Shown: positions 16,278 to 26,077 of the stretch, piece by piece | How positions within the stretch are numbered: the first letter of the stretch is position 1 | Layout: each line of letters begins with the position of its first letter | NCBI GenBank assembly: GCA_002027195.1 | Contig: MWJO01000009.1 | Span: 62,001 to 126,000 of the forward strand | DNA length: 64,000 bases | Source of the DNA: Streptomyces sp. GKU 895 | Lineage (GTDB): Bacteria > Actinomycetota > Actinomycetes > Streptomycetales > Streptomycetaceae | Direction: 5' to 3' | The notes under the pieces: model-generated | Seen by the model: the letters and a program-made list of their open reading frames with translations, nothing else | What the model was told of the DNA's origin: nothing | Databases searched by the model: none | Position numbers and translations under genes: made by a program

Positions 16278-18650
16278 GTGGCCGAGGCGGCAGACTTCCA
16301 GGGGATGAGTCCCTCACCTGCCCGCCGGTGGCTCCGGCGCACGGGAGCACTGCTCGCCGGCGCGCCTCTGCTGGCCGGACTGCTCCAGCTGCCTGCCGCC
16401 GCGCCCGCCAGCGCCGCGTCCGGCTCCAGCACCGTGTCCGTGGACATCAACACGCTCACGCCCAGCGTCCCCACGGACGGCGACACGGTGACCGTGTCCG
16501 GCACCGTGACCAACGAGAGCAAGCAGACGGTCACGGACGCCCAGGTGGATCTGCGCGTAGGCCCCGAGCTCAGCACCCGCTCGGACGTCGACAGCGTCGC
16601 GCAGCGCACCGACTTCCAGCCGGGTCTCGACGGGACGATCGTCGGCGGCAAGTACGTCAAGAAGTTCGCCAAGCTGGCACCCGGCGTCGCCCAGAGCTTC
16701 AGCATCGCCGTCCCGGTCGACGAGCTGGACCTCGGCTCGGACGGCGTCTACCAGCTCGGTGTCTCCCTGACCGGTCAGACCTCCGCACAGCAGTGGCAGC
16801 AGGTCCTCGGCATCCAGCGGACATATCTGCCCTGGCAGACCGAAGGCGCCGACACCAAGACGAAGACGACGGTCCTCTGGCCGCTGATCTCCACCGCCCA
16901 CATGACGGCCGAGACGGGGTCGAACGCGGAGCAGACGCCGGTCTTCCTCAACGACGACCTGGCCAAGGAGATCTCGCCGGGGGGCCGGCTGGAGCAGATG
17001 CTGTCGCTGGGCAAGGGCCTGGACGTCACCTGGGTGATCGACCCGGACCTGCTCGCCTCCGTCGACGCGATGGCAGGCGCCTATCGCGTCGAGTCGGGCA
17101 CCGGCACGGTGGCGGGTACGCACCAGGAGGTCGCCAAGCAGTGGCTAGCCGATCTTCAGGACGCGGTGACCGACAAGGAGGTCGTCGCCCTTCCGTTCGC
17201 CGACCCGGACCTCGCCTCCCTCGCCCACAACGGCACGACCGTCACCGGCTCCCTGAGCCACCTCAAGGAAGCCACCGACGCCGCGGCCACCACGGTGCAG
17301 ACGGTGCTCCACGTGACGCCCGACACGGACTTCGCATGGCCCGTGAACGGCGCCGTCGACCCGTCGATCGTCCAGGTCGCCACCTCCGCGGGCGCCGACA
17401 AGGTGATCGCGCGCAGTGACAGCCTCGAAGAGACCGCCGGGCTGCCGTACACGCCCTCCGCCGCCCGCCCCATCGGCGGCGGCACCACCGCGGTGGTCGC
17501 GGACGCCCGGCTGTCCAGGGCGTTCGAGGGCGACCTGACCTCGGCCTCCGCGTCCACTCTCGCCGTGCAGAAGTTCCTTGCCTCGAGCCTGGCGCTGAAC
17601 CAGCAGGTGGACAAGCAGCGAAGCATCGTCGTCGCCCCGCAGCGCACGCCGACGGCGAGCCAGGCGCAGACGATGGCGGCGGCAGTGGCCGCCCTTCAGG
17701 GCGGGGACTGGACGCAGACCCAGACCCTGGCGTCAGCGGCGGCCGCCAAACCGGACGCGAGCGCCACCACCAAGGTCCCGCCGGCCTCCGCCTACCCCGC
17801 CAAGCTGCGCAAGCAGGAGCTGTCGAAGCCGGCCTTCGAGCAGATCGCGGCCGTGCAGGACAAGCTCGACAAGTTCAAGGTGATCCTCACCAAGCAGTCC
17901 CGCGTGGTGACCCCCTTCGGGCGGGCCATGAACCGTGAGATGTCGACGTCATGGCGCGGCCGCCCCGCCGAGGCACAGAGCTACCGCGATGGTGTGCGGA
18001 ACTACCTCGACAGGCTGACCAGCCAGGTCAAGCTGATCGACAAGTCCGAGACCAAGCTCTCCGGGCGCAGCGCCACGATCCCCGTGACCGTGCAGAACAA
18101 CCTGGTGCAGGGCGTCGACCACCTCATCCTGCGTCTCACCTCCACGAACCCGACCCGTCTGAAGATCGACGACGGCGACTACGAGGAGCAGCCGGTCACG
18201 GTCAACGGGGGCCATAGCCAGACCGTGAAGTTCACCACCTCGGCCCAGGCCAACGGCCAGGCGACGGTGGTCGCCCAGCTCTTCACCGAGGACGGCCAGG
18301 CGTACGGCGATCCCGTCCGGTTCGACGTGAAGGTCACCGAGTTCACGGCCACCGTGATGCTGGTCATCGGCGGCGGTTTCCTCCTTCTCGTCCTCGCCGG
18401 TTTCCGCATGTACAAGCGGCGCAAGCAAGCCGCCGAGCGCGAGGCGGCGGAAGGCGAATCCGACGGCCCCGATGACGCCGGGGAGTCGGCGGACGGTCCG
18501 GAGAACCCCGAAGGGCCCGAAGACCGTCTCTCTGAGGAGTCCGGCACCCGGCCCGGGGCAGGCGACCCGCAGCAGCCGAGTGACCCGACACCGGACACCG
18601 CAGCGGAAAGCACCGACCCTTCCGGCACGGGTGAGAGAGTGGACCGTTGA
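16278..18650 (+). CDS. DUF6049 family secreted, membrane-anchored protein
   Basis: A 790-residue envelope protein. It has a signal sequence at about residues 20-48 (RRTGALLAGAPLLAGLLQLPAAAPASA), a large extracytoplasmic region with beta-rich N- and C-terminal parts, and one membrane helix at about 690-710 (VMLVIGGGFLLLVLAGF). An acidic Glu/Asp/Gly/Pro-rich cytoplasmic tail follows. It lies directly upstream of murJ, as in other actinobacteria including the mycobacterial Rv3909-Rv3910 pair, which suggests a role linked to lipid II export or division. Molecular function is unknown. The start is GTG after GAGGGACGG. Confidence 0.82.
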   Translation: MAEAADFQGMSPSPARRWLRRTGALLAGAPLLAGLLQLPAAAPASAASGSSTVSVDINTLTPSVPTDGDTVTVSGTVTNESKQTVTDAQVDLRVGPELSTRSDVDSVAQRTDFQPGLDGTIVGGKYVKKFAKLAPGVAQSFSIAVPVDELDLGSDGVYQLGVSLTGQTSAQQWQQVLGIQRTYLPWQTEGADTKTKTTVLWPLISTAHMTAETGSNAEQTPVFLNDDLAKEISPGGRLEQMLSLGKGLDVTWVIDPDLLASVDAMAGAYRVESGTGTVAGTHQEVAKQWLADLQDAVTDKEVVALPFADPDLASLAHNGTTVTGSLSHLKEATDAAATTVQTVLHVTPDTDFAWPVNGAVDPSIVQVATSAGADKVIARSDSLEETAGLPYTPSAARPIGGGTTAVVADARLSRAFEGDLTSASASTLAVQKFLASSLALNQQVDKQRSIVVAPQRTPTASQAQTMAAAVAALQGGDWTQTQTLASAAAAKPDASATTKVPPASAYPAKLRKQELSKPAFEQIAAVQDKLDKFKVILTKQSRVVTPFGRAMNREMSTSWRGRPAEAQSYRDGVRNYLDRLTSQVKLIDKSETKLSGRSATIPVTVQNNLVQGVDHLILRLTSTNPTRLKIDDGDYEEQPVTVNGGHSQTVKFTTSAQANGQATVVAQLFTEDGQAYGDPVRFDVKVTEFTATVMLVIGGGFLLLVLAGFRMYKRRKQAAEREAAEGESDGPDDAGESADGPENPEGPEDRLSEESGTRPGAGDPQQPSDPTPDTAAESTDPSGTGERVDR

Positions 18651-18694
18651 GGATGTCGTGGCCGGTGGGCCCGGGACGATGAGGTGGGGTAACC

Positions 18695-20953
18695 ATGAAC
18701 GCGCCGTACGACGGTGACCGCGGCCAGGCCGCGGGCAGCTCGGGTCACCCCGAGGGCCCGCCGCCCGAGCACGGCCAGGTACCGCCGCAGCCACCCGCGG
18801 ACATGTACCTCCAGGACGCCTACGCCCAGGACCCCTACCGGGCCCAGGACATCTCCGCCCAGGACCCGGTCGCCGAGGCGCTCTACGACCGCGCCGCGCA
18901 CCCCCCGCCGCCTCCGGGCACGTACCAGCCGCAGCAGCCGCTGTACGCCCAGCCTCCGCAGTCCCCGTACGCCCCCGACCCGCATGTGTGGGCCCAGACC
19001 CCGGCACCCGAGCCGGACGGCGCGACCCAGTACCTTCCGTACGGCGACGACCCGCGCACCACGCAGTACGTGGGCGTCGACGACCTCGTCACGCACTCCG
19101 CCGAGGAGCGCCACGAGCCGGACGCGTTCGCCCACCTCTTCCGGGACCAGCAGCAGGGCGGCGGTCAGGAGCCGTACCAGCCCGCGTCGGTGCCGGCTCC
19201 GTCTCCGGCCCCGCCGGGCGCCGAGCCCCCCGTGCCGCCGTCCGCGGACAGGACCATGAACCTGGGCACGGCACCCGTACCGCCTCCGGCATCGCCGGCT
19301 CCGGCGGCTGCCGCGAAGAAGGGTGGGAAGGCCGGGGGGCTGCTGGCGTCCAGTGCGGTGATGGCGGCGGGCACGATGGTGTCCCGGCTGACGGGGTTCG
19401 TGCGGTCGGCCATGATCGTCTCGGCTCTCGGCCTGGGCCTCCTGGGCGAGTCCTTCCAGGTGGCGTACCAGCTGCCGACGATGATCTACATCCTCACCGT
19501 CGGCGGCGGCCTCAACTCCGTGTTCGTCCCCCAGCTGGTGCGTTCCATGAAGGACGACGAGGACGGGGGCGAGGCGTACGCCAACCGCCTGTTGACGCTC
19601 GTCATGGTGATCCTGGGCGCGCTCACCGTGCTCGTCATGTTCGCCGCGCCGCTGCTGGTCCGCTTGTTGTCGAACCCATTGGCCAACAACGCGGCGGCCA
19701 ACGACACCGCCGTCACCTTCACGCGGTACTTCCTGCCTTCCATCTTCTTCATGGGCATCCACGTCGTGATGGGCCAGATCCTCAACGCCCGCGGCCGGTT
19801 CGGCGCCATGATGTGGACGCCGGTCCTGAACAACATCGTCATCATCGTGACGCTCGGCACGTTCCTGTGGGTGTACGGCACGGCCAAGCACTCGGGCATG
19901 AAGGTCGAGAACATCCCGCCCGAGGGTGTCCGGCTGCTCGGTGTCGGCGTCCTGCTCGGCCTCGTCGTCCAGGCGTTGGCGATGATCCCGTACCTGCGCG
20001 AGACCGGCTTCAAGGTGCGCCTCCGCTTCGACTGGAGGGGCCACGGACTCGGCAAGGCCGCGATGCTCGCCAAGTGGACGATCTTCTTCGTCCTCGCCAA
20101 CCAGGCTGGCGCCCTCGTCGTCACCCAGCTGGCCACGGCGGCGATCACGGACTCCCGCGTGCCCGGCACCGGCTTCAGCGCCTACGCCAACGCCCAGCTC
20201 ATCTGGGGTCTGCCGCAGGCCATCATCACCGTCTCGCTGATGGCCGCCCTGCTGCCCCGCATCTCCCGCTCGGCCGCCGAGGACGACGCGGGCGCGGTGC
20301 GCGACGACATCTCTCAGGGCCTGCGCACGACGGCGGTGGCGATCGTCCCGCTTGCCTTCGGTTTCGTGGCCCTCGGCATCCCCATGTGCACCCTGATCTT
20401 CGGGTCCTCCGGGACCGACCAGGCCACCAACATGGGCTACATGCTGATGGCGTTCGGCCTCGGCCTGATCCCGTACTCCGTGCAGTACGTCGTCCTGCGC
20501 GCGTTCTACGCGTACGAAGACACTCGCACCCCCTTCTACAACACGGTGATCGTGGCTGCCGTCAACGCTGCCGCGTCCGTCGTCTGCTACCTCGTGCTGC
20601 CTGCCCGCTGGGCGGTGGCCGGCATGGCGGCCTCATACGGCCTGGCCTACGCCATCGGTGTAGGTGTCGCCTGGAATCGCCTGCGCAAGAAGCTCGGCGG
20701 TGACCTGGACGGCGCCCGGGTGATGCGGACCTACGCCAGGCTCTGCATCGCCTCGGTACCGGCCGCGATCCTCAGCGGCGCCGCCTGCTACGGCATCGCG
20801 CACGTCCTCGGTCAGGGCGTCATCGGATCCTTCGCTGCGCTCGTCGTCGGCGGAGCGGTCCTGCTCGGGATCTTCTTCGTGGCGGCCCGCAAGATGCGTA
20901 TCGAGGAGCTGAACTCCCTGGTCGGCATGGTGCGCGGACGGCTGGGGCGCTGA
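18695..20953 (+). CDS. murJ: lipid II flippase MurJ
   Basis: Flips the peptidoglycan precursor lipid II across the cytoplasmic membrane. The 752 residues comprise a long Pro/Gln/Tyr/Asp-rich cytoplasmic N-terminus (1-205), then an MVF-fold membrane domain of about fourteen helices. Recognisable motifs are MVSRLTGFVRSAMI at the start of the membrane part, ILNARGRFGAMMWTPVLNNIV, and LRAFYAYEDTRTPFYN. It sits between the DUF6049 gene (44 bp) and the MurJ-linked kinase-like gene. In mycobacteria the kinase-like domain is fused to the flippase; here it is separate. Confidence 0.92.
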   Translation: MNAPYDGDRGQAAGSSGHPEGPPPEHGQVPPQPPADMYLQDAYAQDPYRAQDISAQDPVAEALYDRAAHPPPPPGTYQPQQPLYAQPPQSPYAPDPHVWAQTPAPEPDGATQYLPYGDDPRTTQYVGVDDLVTHSAEERHEPDAFAHLFRDQQQGGGQEPYQPASVPAPSPAPPGAEPPVPPSADRTMNLGTAPVPPPASPAPAAAAKKGGKAGGLLASSAVMAAGTMVSRLTGFVRSAMIVSALGLGLLGESFQVAYQLPTMIYILTVGGGLNSVFVPQLVRSMKDDEDGGEAYANRLLTLVMVILGALTVLVMFAAPLLVRLLSNPLANNAAANDTAVTFTRYFLPSIFFMGIHVVMGQILNARGRFGAMMWTPVLNNIVIIVTLGTFLWVYGTAKHSGMKVENIPPEGVRLLGVGVLLGLVVQALAMIPYLRETGFKVRLRFDWRGHGLGKAAMLAKWTIFFVLANQAGALVVTQLATAAITDSRVPGTGFSAYANAQLIWGLPQAIITVSLMAALLPRISRSAAEDDAGAVRDDISQGLRTTAVAIVPLAFGFVALGIPMCTLIFGSSGTDQATNMGYMLMAFGLGLIPYSVQYVVLRAFYAYEDTRTPFYNTVIVAAVNAAASVVCYLVLPARWAVAGMAASYGLAYAIGVGVAWNRLRKKLGGDLDGARVMRTYARLCIASVPAAILSGAACYGIAHVLGQGVIGSFAALVVGGAVLLGIFFVAARKMRIEELNSLVGMVRGRLGR

Positions 20954-21091
20954 TAAGGGGGTACGCGCACAACCATCGCCCGCCACCGTGTGTCGTGCAT
21001 AGCGGCGGACTGTGGGCACAATTGGTTTCGGCGTCGGACGGCGCGCACGGATGTCGGTCGGCGCGCAATGAATGGGGAGGCAGGAACGACG

Positions 21092-22809
21092 GTGGCGGAA
21101 CGGAGCACGGCTGCCGTCGACGTGGCAGACAACAGCGGCGACGAGCCGCTGACCGCACAGGCGGACCAGGCCACGGCCGACGGGGTGGCCACTAACCGGG
21201 AGCGGGACACGGACATCGACGAGGCACAGGGGAGTGGCGGGACCGACGGTCCCGGGAAGGCCTCACCGCCCGAGCTGCACAGCGGCCACAAGCTCGCCAG
21301 ACGCTACCGGCTCGAGGAGTGCGTCACCCGGCTGGACGGGTTCAGCAGCTGGCGTGCGGTCGACGAGAAGCTCCGTCGCGCCGTCGGTGTGCACATCCTG
21401 CCCGCGGACCACGCGCGCGCCCGCTCCGTGCTGGCCGCGGCCCGTTCGTCCGCGCTGCTCGGCGACCCGCGCTTCGTCCAGGTCCTGGACGCCGTCGAGG
21501 AGAACGACCTCGTCTACGTCGTCCACGAGTGGCTGCCCGACGCCACAGAGCTGACCACCCTCCTGGCCCCCGGTCCGCTGGAGCCGCACGACGCCTACCA
21601 GATGGTCAGTCAGGTCGCCTCCGCCATGGCCGCCGCCCACCGCGAAGGGCTCGCGCATCTGCGCCTGAACCCGAACGCGTCCTGCGGACCTCCAGCGGCC
21701 AGTGGCGCATCCGCGGCCTCGCCGTGAACGCCGCGCTGCGCGGCATCACGTCCGACACTCCGCAGCGAACGGACACCGAGGCCATCGGCGCCCTGCTGTA
21801 CGCGGGCCTGACCCAGCGCTGGCCGTACGAGGACGACGCCTACGGTCTGTCCGGGCTGCCCAAGGACATCGGGCTCATCGCACCCGACCAGGTGCGTGCG
21901 GGCGTCCACCGCGGCCTGTCCGAACTGTCGATGCGCGCGCTCGTCAACGACGGAGCCACCGCGTCCCGCCACGAATCCGCGTGCACCACACCGGAGGAGC
22001 TGGTGAAGGCGATCGGCGAGATGCCCCGCATCCGCCCGCCGGAGCCGGCGTTCACCGCACCGCCCGAGTACCAGCGCACGACGTACCAGCAGGGCACGTA
22101 CGGCCGGCCGGCGCCGCACCCGGGCGTCACCCAGCCGCTGCCGACCCCTCCGCCGCCGCTGCAGAGCCGGACCGGCAAGGTGCTCAAGTGGGCCGTGTCG
22201 GCACTGCTCATCGCCGCGCTGGGCCTCGGCAGCTGGCAACTCGCGGATGCCCTCATGGAACAGAACAACAAGTCCGACGAGACCAACAAGACCCAGACGA
22301 CGGACGACAACGACAAGAGCGGCGACAAGACGAAGCCGGCCAAGCCGCTCAGCATCGCCGGCGCCCAGGAGTACGTGGCCAGCGGTGACGCACAGGCCCC
22401 GAACGACGTGCAGCTGACGTACGACGGCGACAGCTCCACGTACTGGCGCACCAAGCGCTACAACGAGGGCCCGACGCTCGCCCCGTACAAGCCCGGCGTG
22501 GGCATCGTCTACGACCTCGGCTCAGCGCAGAAGATCTCGACCGCGTCGATAGGGCTCCGGTACGACGGCAACAACACGACCGTGAAGCTCTACGCCACCG
22601 ACTCCCTGTCCCCCTCCACGGGGATCGACGGAATGACGGAGATCGGAACCGCCACCACGAGCGCCAAGTCTCTTACGGTGAAGGCGTCGAAGTCGGCCAA
22701 GACGCGGTACGTGCTGCTGTGGATCACGGCGGTGCCGTACGCCCCCTCGGACGGCTACAGCAGCTCCGGCTACAAGCAGGCGGTCACCGACGTGACGTTC
22801 AAGGGCTGA
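21092..22809 (+). CDS. MurJ-associated kinase-like membrane protein, frameshifted in this sequence
   Basis: An N-terminal protein-kinase-like domain is followed by one membrane helix (ALLIAALGLGSWQLADALM) and a discoidin-like extracytoplasmic domain, about 572 residues in all. The kinase part (HKLARRYRLEECV, VYVVHEWLPDATEL, AHREGLAHLRL) lacks the canonical HRD and DFG motifs, so it is probably a pseudokinase like the domain fused to mycobacterial MurJ. The frame breaks at about 21676-21681: the first half runs into a stop at 21727 and the second continues in another frame with VLRTSSGQWRIRGLAV. Restoring one base joins them. The start is the GTG encoding MAERSTAAVDV. It precedes sigM. Confidence 0.8.
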
Positions 22810-22838
22810 GCGCTCCGCATCCCAGGGGAGGGGGTCCG

Positions 22839-23564
22839 ATGGCAGATGGCACCGCATACGGCGACGCAAGCGATCAGGACCTCCTCGCCGCGCACGTGGA
22901 CGGCGACCCCGACGCGTTCGGCGAACTCGTAAGACGTCACCGTGATCGGCTCTGGGCCGTCGCCCTCCGCACGCTCGGAGACCGCGAGGAAGCCGCTGAC
23001 GCCGTTCAGGACGCCCTGGTCTCCGCCTACCGCGCCGCACACACCTTCCGCGGCCAGTCGGCGGTCACGACGTGGCTGCACCGCATCACGGTGAACGCCT
23101 GCCTCGACCGCGCCCGCAAGGCCGCCTCCCGCAAGACCTCACCGGTCGACGACACGGAGCGCCTGGAACAGCTCCTGGAGCCGCACGAATCGGCCTCGGC
23201 GCCGGCGGAGCGCAACGATCTGCACCGCCAGCTGCTGGAAGCCCTCGGCACGCTGCCGCACGACCAGCGGGCCGCTCTCGTCCTGGTGGACATGCAGGGC
23301 TATCCCGTCGCCGAGGCCGCCCGCATGCTCGACGTGCCGACCGGCACCGTGAAGAGCCGGTGCGCCCGCGGCCGCGCCAGACTCCTCCCCCTCCTCACGC
23401 ATCTGCGACCGGAAAAGACCGGTGACAGCAGAGAACCGGGCGAGGGACGGAACCGGATGCACGGGACATCCGTCCCACCGGCAGCGGGATCCCCTGACCC
23501 GGGTCCCCATGAGACAGGTCCAGGCGATTCAGCTGCTGTGAAGGGCGGAGGTGGGCGAGCGTGA
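22839..23564 (+). CDS. sigM: ECF RNA polymerase sigma factor SigM
   Basis: Extracytoplasmic-function sigma factor of 241 residues. Region 2 has FGELVRRHRDRLWAVALR and DAVQDALVSAYRAAHTFRG. Region 4 has LPHDQRAALVLVDMQGYPVAEAARML and the recognition helix GTVKSRCARGRARLL. A Pro/Gly-rich tail of about 50 residues follows. The ATG is preceded by AGGGGAGGGGG. The stop overlaps the GTG of the downstream anti-sigma gene, so the two are translationally coupled. Position after murJ and before trxB matches mycobacterial sigM, suggesting an envelope-stress role. Confidence 0.9.
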   Translation: MADGTAYGDASDQDLLAAHVDGDPDAFGELVRRHRDRLWAVALRTLGDREEAADAVQDALVSAYRAAHTFRGQSAVTTWLHRITVNACLDRARKAASRKTSPVDDTERLEQLLEPHESASAPAERNDLHRQLLEALGTLPHDQRAALVLVDMQGYPVAEAARMLDVPTGTVKSRCARGRARLLPLLTHLRPEKTGDSREPGEGRNRMHGTSVPPAAGSPDPGPHETGPGDSAAVKGGGGRA

Positions 23565-24469
23565 CATCCACGACAGACACGACCGGGCACCCGGACGTCG
23601 CGGAGCTCTCCGAGCTCACCGAGGGCCTGCTCACGCCGACCCGCAGCGCGGACGTACGACGACACCTCGACGAGTGCGAGCTCTGTGCCGACGTGCACGC
23701 CTCACTGGAGGAGATCCGGGGCCTGCTCGGCTCACTGCCGGGTCCGCCGCGCATGCCCGACGATGTCGCAGTCCGTATCGACGCCGCTCTCGCTGCTGAG
23801 GCTCTGCTCAGCGCGACGGCTCCCGAGCCCGCCGATATTCCCGGCTCGGATCACGCCGCCGATCTTGTGACGACCCACGCACTCGCCGGTACGCATGTTT
23901 CACGTGAAACATCGGCGTCGGCGGACCGTCCCGCCGGCCGCGCCCGTACCTCCAGCACCGGCCCCGGCCGTAAGGGACGTGCCCGTGGTGGGCGACGCAG
24001 GATCGCCGTGCTGGGCACCGTGTTCACGGTCGCCGCTCTCGGACTCGGTTCTGTGCTGGTGTCGTCCTTCAACGACGGCAAGCCGTCCGGCCCGACCACG
24101 CAGGCCGACGCCTTCTCCGGCAAGAAGGTCGAGACTCAGGTCTCCGAGCTTCTGGCCCAGGGTTCCGGTAAGGTCGCCCGGTCTCCCCAGAGTTTCGGGG
24201 CCAACAACGTGCCCGAGAACCACATCAAGAACCAGCCCGTGCCACAGGTTCCTTCTTGCGTACTGAAAGGCATCGGTCGCGAGGATGACACGGCACTGGC
24301 CGCCAAGGAAGGCACCTACGACGGTGACCCGGCGTACCTCGTGTTGATGCTCAACGCGAAGGACACCAGCCGTGTCGATGCCTACGTGGTCGACGCCGCC
24401 TGTGAGAAGGACCCGTCCTCCTCCGCGAAGGTTCTGCTGACGCATTCCTACGCGCGTTCCTCGCACTGA
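23561..24469 (+). CDS. membrane anti-sigma factor for SigM
   Basis: A 302-residue single-pass membrane protein. The N-terminal zinc-finger-type anti-sigma domain has HLDECELCADVHASL (His-Cys-Cys), and one membrane helix lies at about residues 147-168 (IAVLGTVFTVAALGLGSVLV). An extracytoplasmic domain with two cysteines (VPSCVLKG and DAACEKD) follows. It overlaps sigM by 4 bp (GTGA). A perfect parS site lies within the coding sequence and is translated as part of HVSRETS. By analogy to characterised sigma/anti-sigma pairs it holds SigM inactive at the membrane. Confidence 0.87.
   Translation: MTSTTDTTGHPDVAELSELTEGLLTPTRSADVRRHLDECELCADVHASLEEIRGLLGSLPGPPRMPDDVAVRIDAALAAEALLSATAPEPADIPGSDHAADLVTTHALAGTHVSRETSASADRPAGRARTSSTGPGRKGRARGGRRRIAVLGTVFTVAALGLGSVLVSSFNDGKPSGPTTQADAFSGKKVETQVSELLAQGSGKVARSPQSFGANNVPENHIKNQPVPQVPSCVLKGIGREDDTALAAKEGTYDGDPAYLVLMLNAKDTSRVDAYVVDAACEKDPSSSAKVLLTHSYARSSH
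23897..23910. other. parS: parS site inside the anti-sigma gene
   Basis: Perfect GTTTCACGTGAAAC within a coding sequence, in the linker between zinc finger and membrane helix, where residue identity is likely to be flexible. Confidence 0.9.
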
Positions 24470-24534
24470 CGCTTCGTCTCTCGCCGCCGTGGTATCCCGT
24501 ACGGTGGCGCCTCTCCGTGTGCCCGGACACACCG

Positions 24535-24560
24535 GGAATGCGCGCCCCGTAGGATCCGTT
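24535..24560 (+). promoter_or_regulatory. SigR-type promoter for trxBA
   Basis: GGAAT, 18 nt, GTT exactly matches the consensus spacing for the disulfide-stress sigma factor SigR of Streptomyces. It lies 73 bp before the trxB start. SigR control of trxBA is established in S. coelicolor; the site here is read from the sequence. Confidence 0.75.
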
Positions 24561-24632
24561 GGGTGGGGTGAGAGTTCTGAGAGGGGCTCCCACCGGTCGT
24601 ACTGACGCAGTCCAGAGACGAGGAATCAAGCC

Positions 24633-25601
24633 GTGAGCGACGTCCGTAACGTGATCATCATCGGCTCCGGGCCCGCCGGCTACACGGCGGCGCTCTACAC
24701 CGCGCGCGCGTCGCTGAAGCCGCTGGTGTTCGAGGGCGCCGTCACCGCGGGTGGTGCGCTGATGAACACCACCGAGGTGGAGAACTTCCCGGGCTTCCAG
24801 GACGGCATCATGGGCCCCGAGCTCATGGACAACATGCGCGGCCAGGCGGAGCGCTTCGGCGCCGAGCTCGTCCCGGACGACATCGTCAGCGTCGACCTCA
24901 CGGGTGAGATCAAGACCGTCACGGACACGGCGGGCACGGTCCACAAGGCGAAGGCCGTCATCGTCGCCACCGGCTCGCAGCACCGCAAGCTCGGCCTGCC
25001 GAACGAGGACGCGCTCTCCGGCCGCGGTGTCTCGTGGTGTGCCACCTGTGACGGCTTCTTCTTCAAGGACCAGGACATCGCCGTGATCGGTGGCGGTGAC
25101 ACCGCGATGGAGGAGGCCACCTTCCTCTCGCGCTTCGCCAAGTCCGTGACGATCGTCCACCGTCGCGACACCCTGCGTGCCTCCAAGGCCATGCAGGAGC
25201 GTGCCTTCGCCGACCCGAAGATCAAGTTCGTGTGGGACAGCGAGGTCGCCGAGATCCAGGGCGACCCGAAGCTGGCCGGCCTGAAGCTGCGGAACCTCAA
25301 GACCGGTGAGCTGTCGGACCTGCCGGTGACCGGCCTGTTCATCGCGATCGGCCACGACCCGCGCACCGAGCTCTTCAAGGGCCAGCTCGACCTCGACGAG
25401 GAGGGCTACCTGAAGGTCGCCGCGCCCTCCACGCGGACGAACGTCACCGGTGTCTTCGCCGCCGGCGACGTGGTCGACCACACCTACCGCCAGGCGATCA
25501 CCGCGGCCGGCACCGGCTGCTCCTCCGCCCTCGATGCAGAGCGCTACCTCGCCGCCCTCGCGGACGAGGAGCAGGCCGAGCCCGAGAAGACCTCTGTCTG
25601 A
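24633..25601 (+). CDS. trxB: thioredoxin-disulfide reductase
   Basis: FAD-dependent NADPH:thioredoxin reductase, 322 residues. The FAD-binding motif [15 protein letters not shown] is at the N-terminus. The redox-active disulfide is in CATC ([11 protein letters not shown]), and the NADPH-binding motif is [12 protein letters not shown]. The C-terminal FAD motif is [25 protein letters not shown]. The start is GTG after GACGAGGAATCAAG. trxA follows 47 bp downstream on the same strand, and a SigR-type promoter lies upstream, so the operon should be induced by thiol oxidation. Confidence 0.96.
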   Translation: MSDVRNVIIIGSGPAGYTAALYTARASLKPLVFEGAVTAGGALMNTTEVENFPGFQDGIMGPELMDNMRGQAERFGAELVPDDIVSVDLTGEIKTVTDTAGTVHKAKAVIVATGSQHRKLGLPNEDALSGRGVSWCATCDGFFFKDQDIAVIGGGDTAMEEATFLSRFAKSVTIVHRRDTLRASKAMQERAFADPKIKFVWDSEVAEIQGDPKLAGLKLRNLKTGELSDLPVTGLFIAIGHDPRTELFKGQLDLDEEGYLKVAAPSTRTNVTGVFAAGDVVDHTYRQAITAAGTGCSSALDAERYLAALADEEQAEPEKTSV

Positions 25602-25648
25602 TCCCCTCCCACCCACCACCCCACGCAACAAGAGTTAAGGAGCCCGCC

Positions 25649-25981
25649 GTGGCCGGCACCCTGAAGAACGTGACCGACGACTCCTTCGAGCAGGACGTCC
25701 TCAAGAGCGACAAGCCCGTCCTGGTGGACTTCTGGGCTGCCTGGTGCGGCCCGTGCCGCCAGATCGCTCCGTCCCTTGAGGCGATCGCCGCCGAGTACGG
25801 CGACAAGATCGAGATCGTGAAGCTCAACATCGACGAGAACCCGGGTACGGCCGCCAAGTACGGCGTCATGTCCATCCCGACCCTGAACGTCTACCAGGGT
25901 GGCGAGGTCGCCAAGACCATCGTCGGTGCGAAGCCGAAGGCCGCCATCGTGCGCGACCTCGAGGACTTCATCGCCGAGTGA
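25649..25981 (+). CDS. trxA: thioredoxin
   Basis: General cytoplasmic disulfide reductant, 110 residues, with the classic active site WCGPC in FWAAWCGPCRQIAPSLE, and the cis-proline loop MSIPTLNVYQGG. It starts at GTG with AAGGAGCCC upstream, and is the second gene of trxBA, sharing the SigR-type promoter. It is followed by a parS site and a terminator. Confidence 0.96.
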   Translation: MAGTLKNVTDDSFEQDVLKSDKPVLVDFWAAWCGPCRQIAPSLEAIAAEYGDKIEIVKLNIDENPGTAAKYGVMSIPTLNVYQGGEVAKTIVGAKPKAAIVRDLEDFIAE

Positions 25982-26010
25982 CGCACTGAGCCATCGAGTC
26001 GATGGCAGAT

Positions 26011-26024
26011 GTTTCACGTGAAAC
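26011..26024. other. parS: parS site
   Basis: Perfect GTTTCACGTGAAAC, 30 bp after the trxA stop and 4 bp before the terminator stem. Confidence 0.9.
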
Positions 26025-26027
26025 ACG

Positions 26028-26057
26028 AATGGGCCGACCCGAGAGGGTCGGCCCATT
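26028..26057. terminator. bidirectional terminator between trxA and GNAT gene
   Basis: A perfect 13-bp inverted repeat (AATGGGCCGACCC) with a GAGA loop lies between convergent genes. Confidence 0.8.
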
Positions 26058-26077
26058 GTCGTCAGAGGAGCGGGTGG

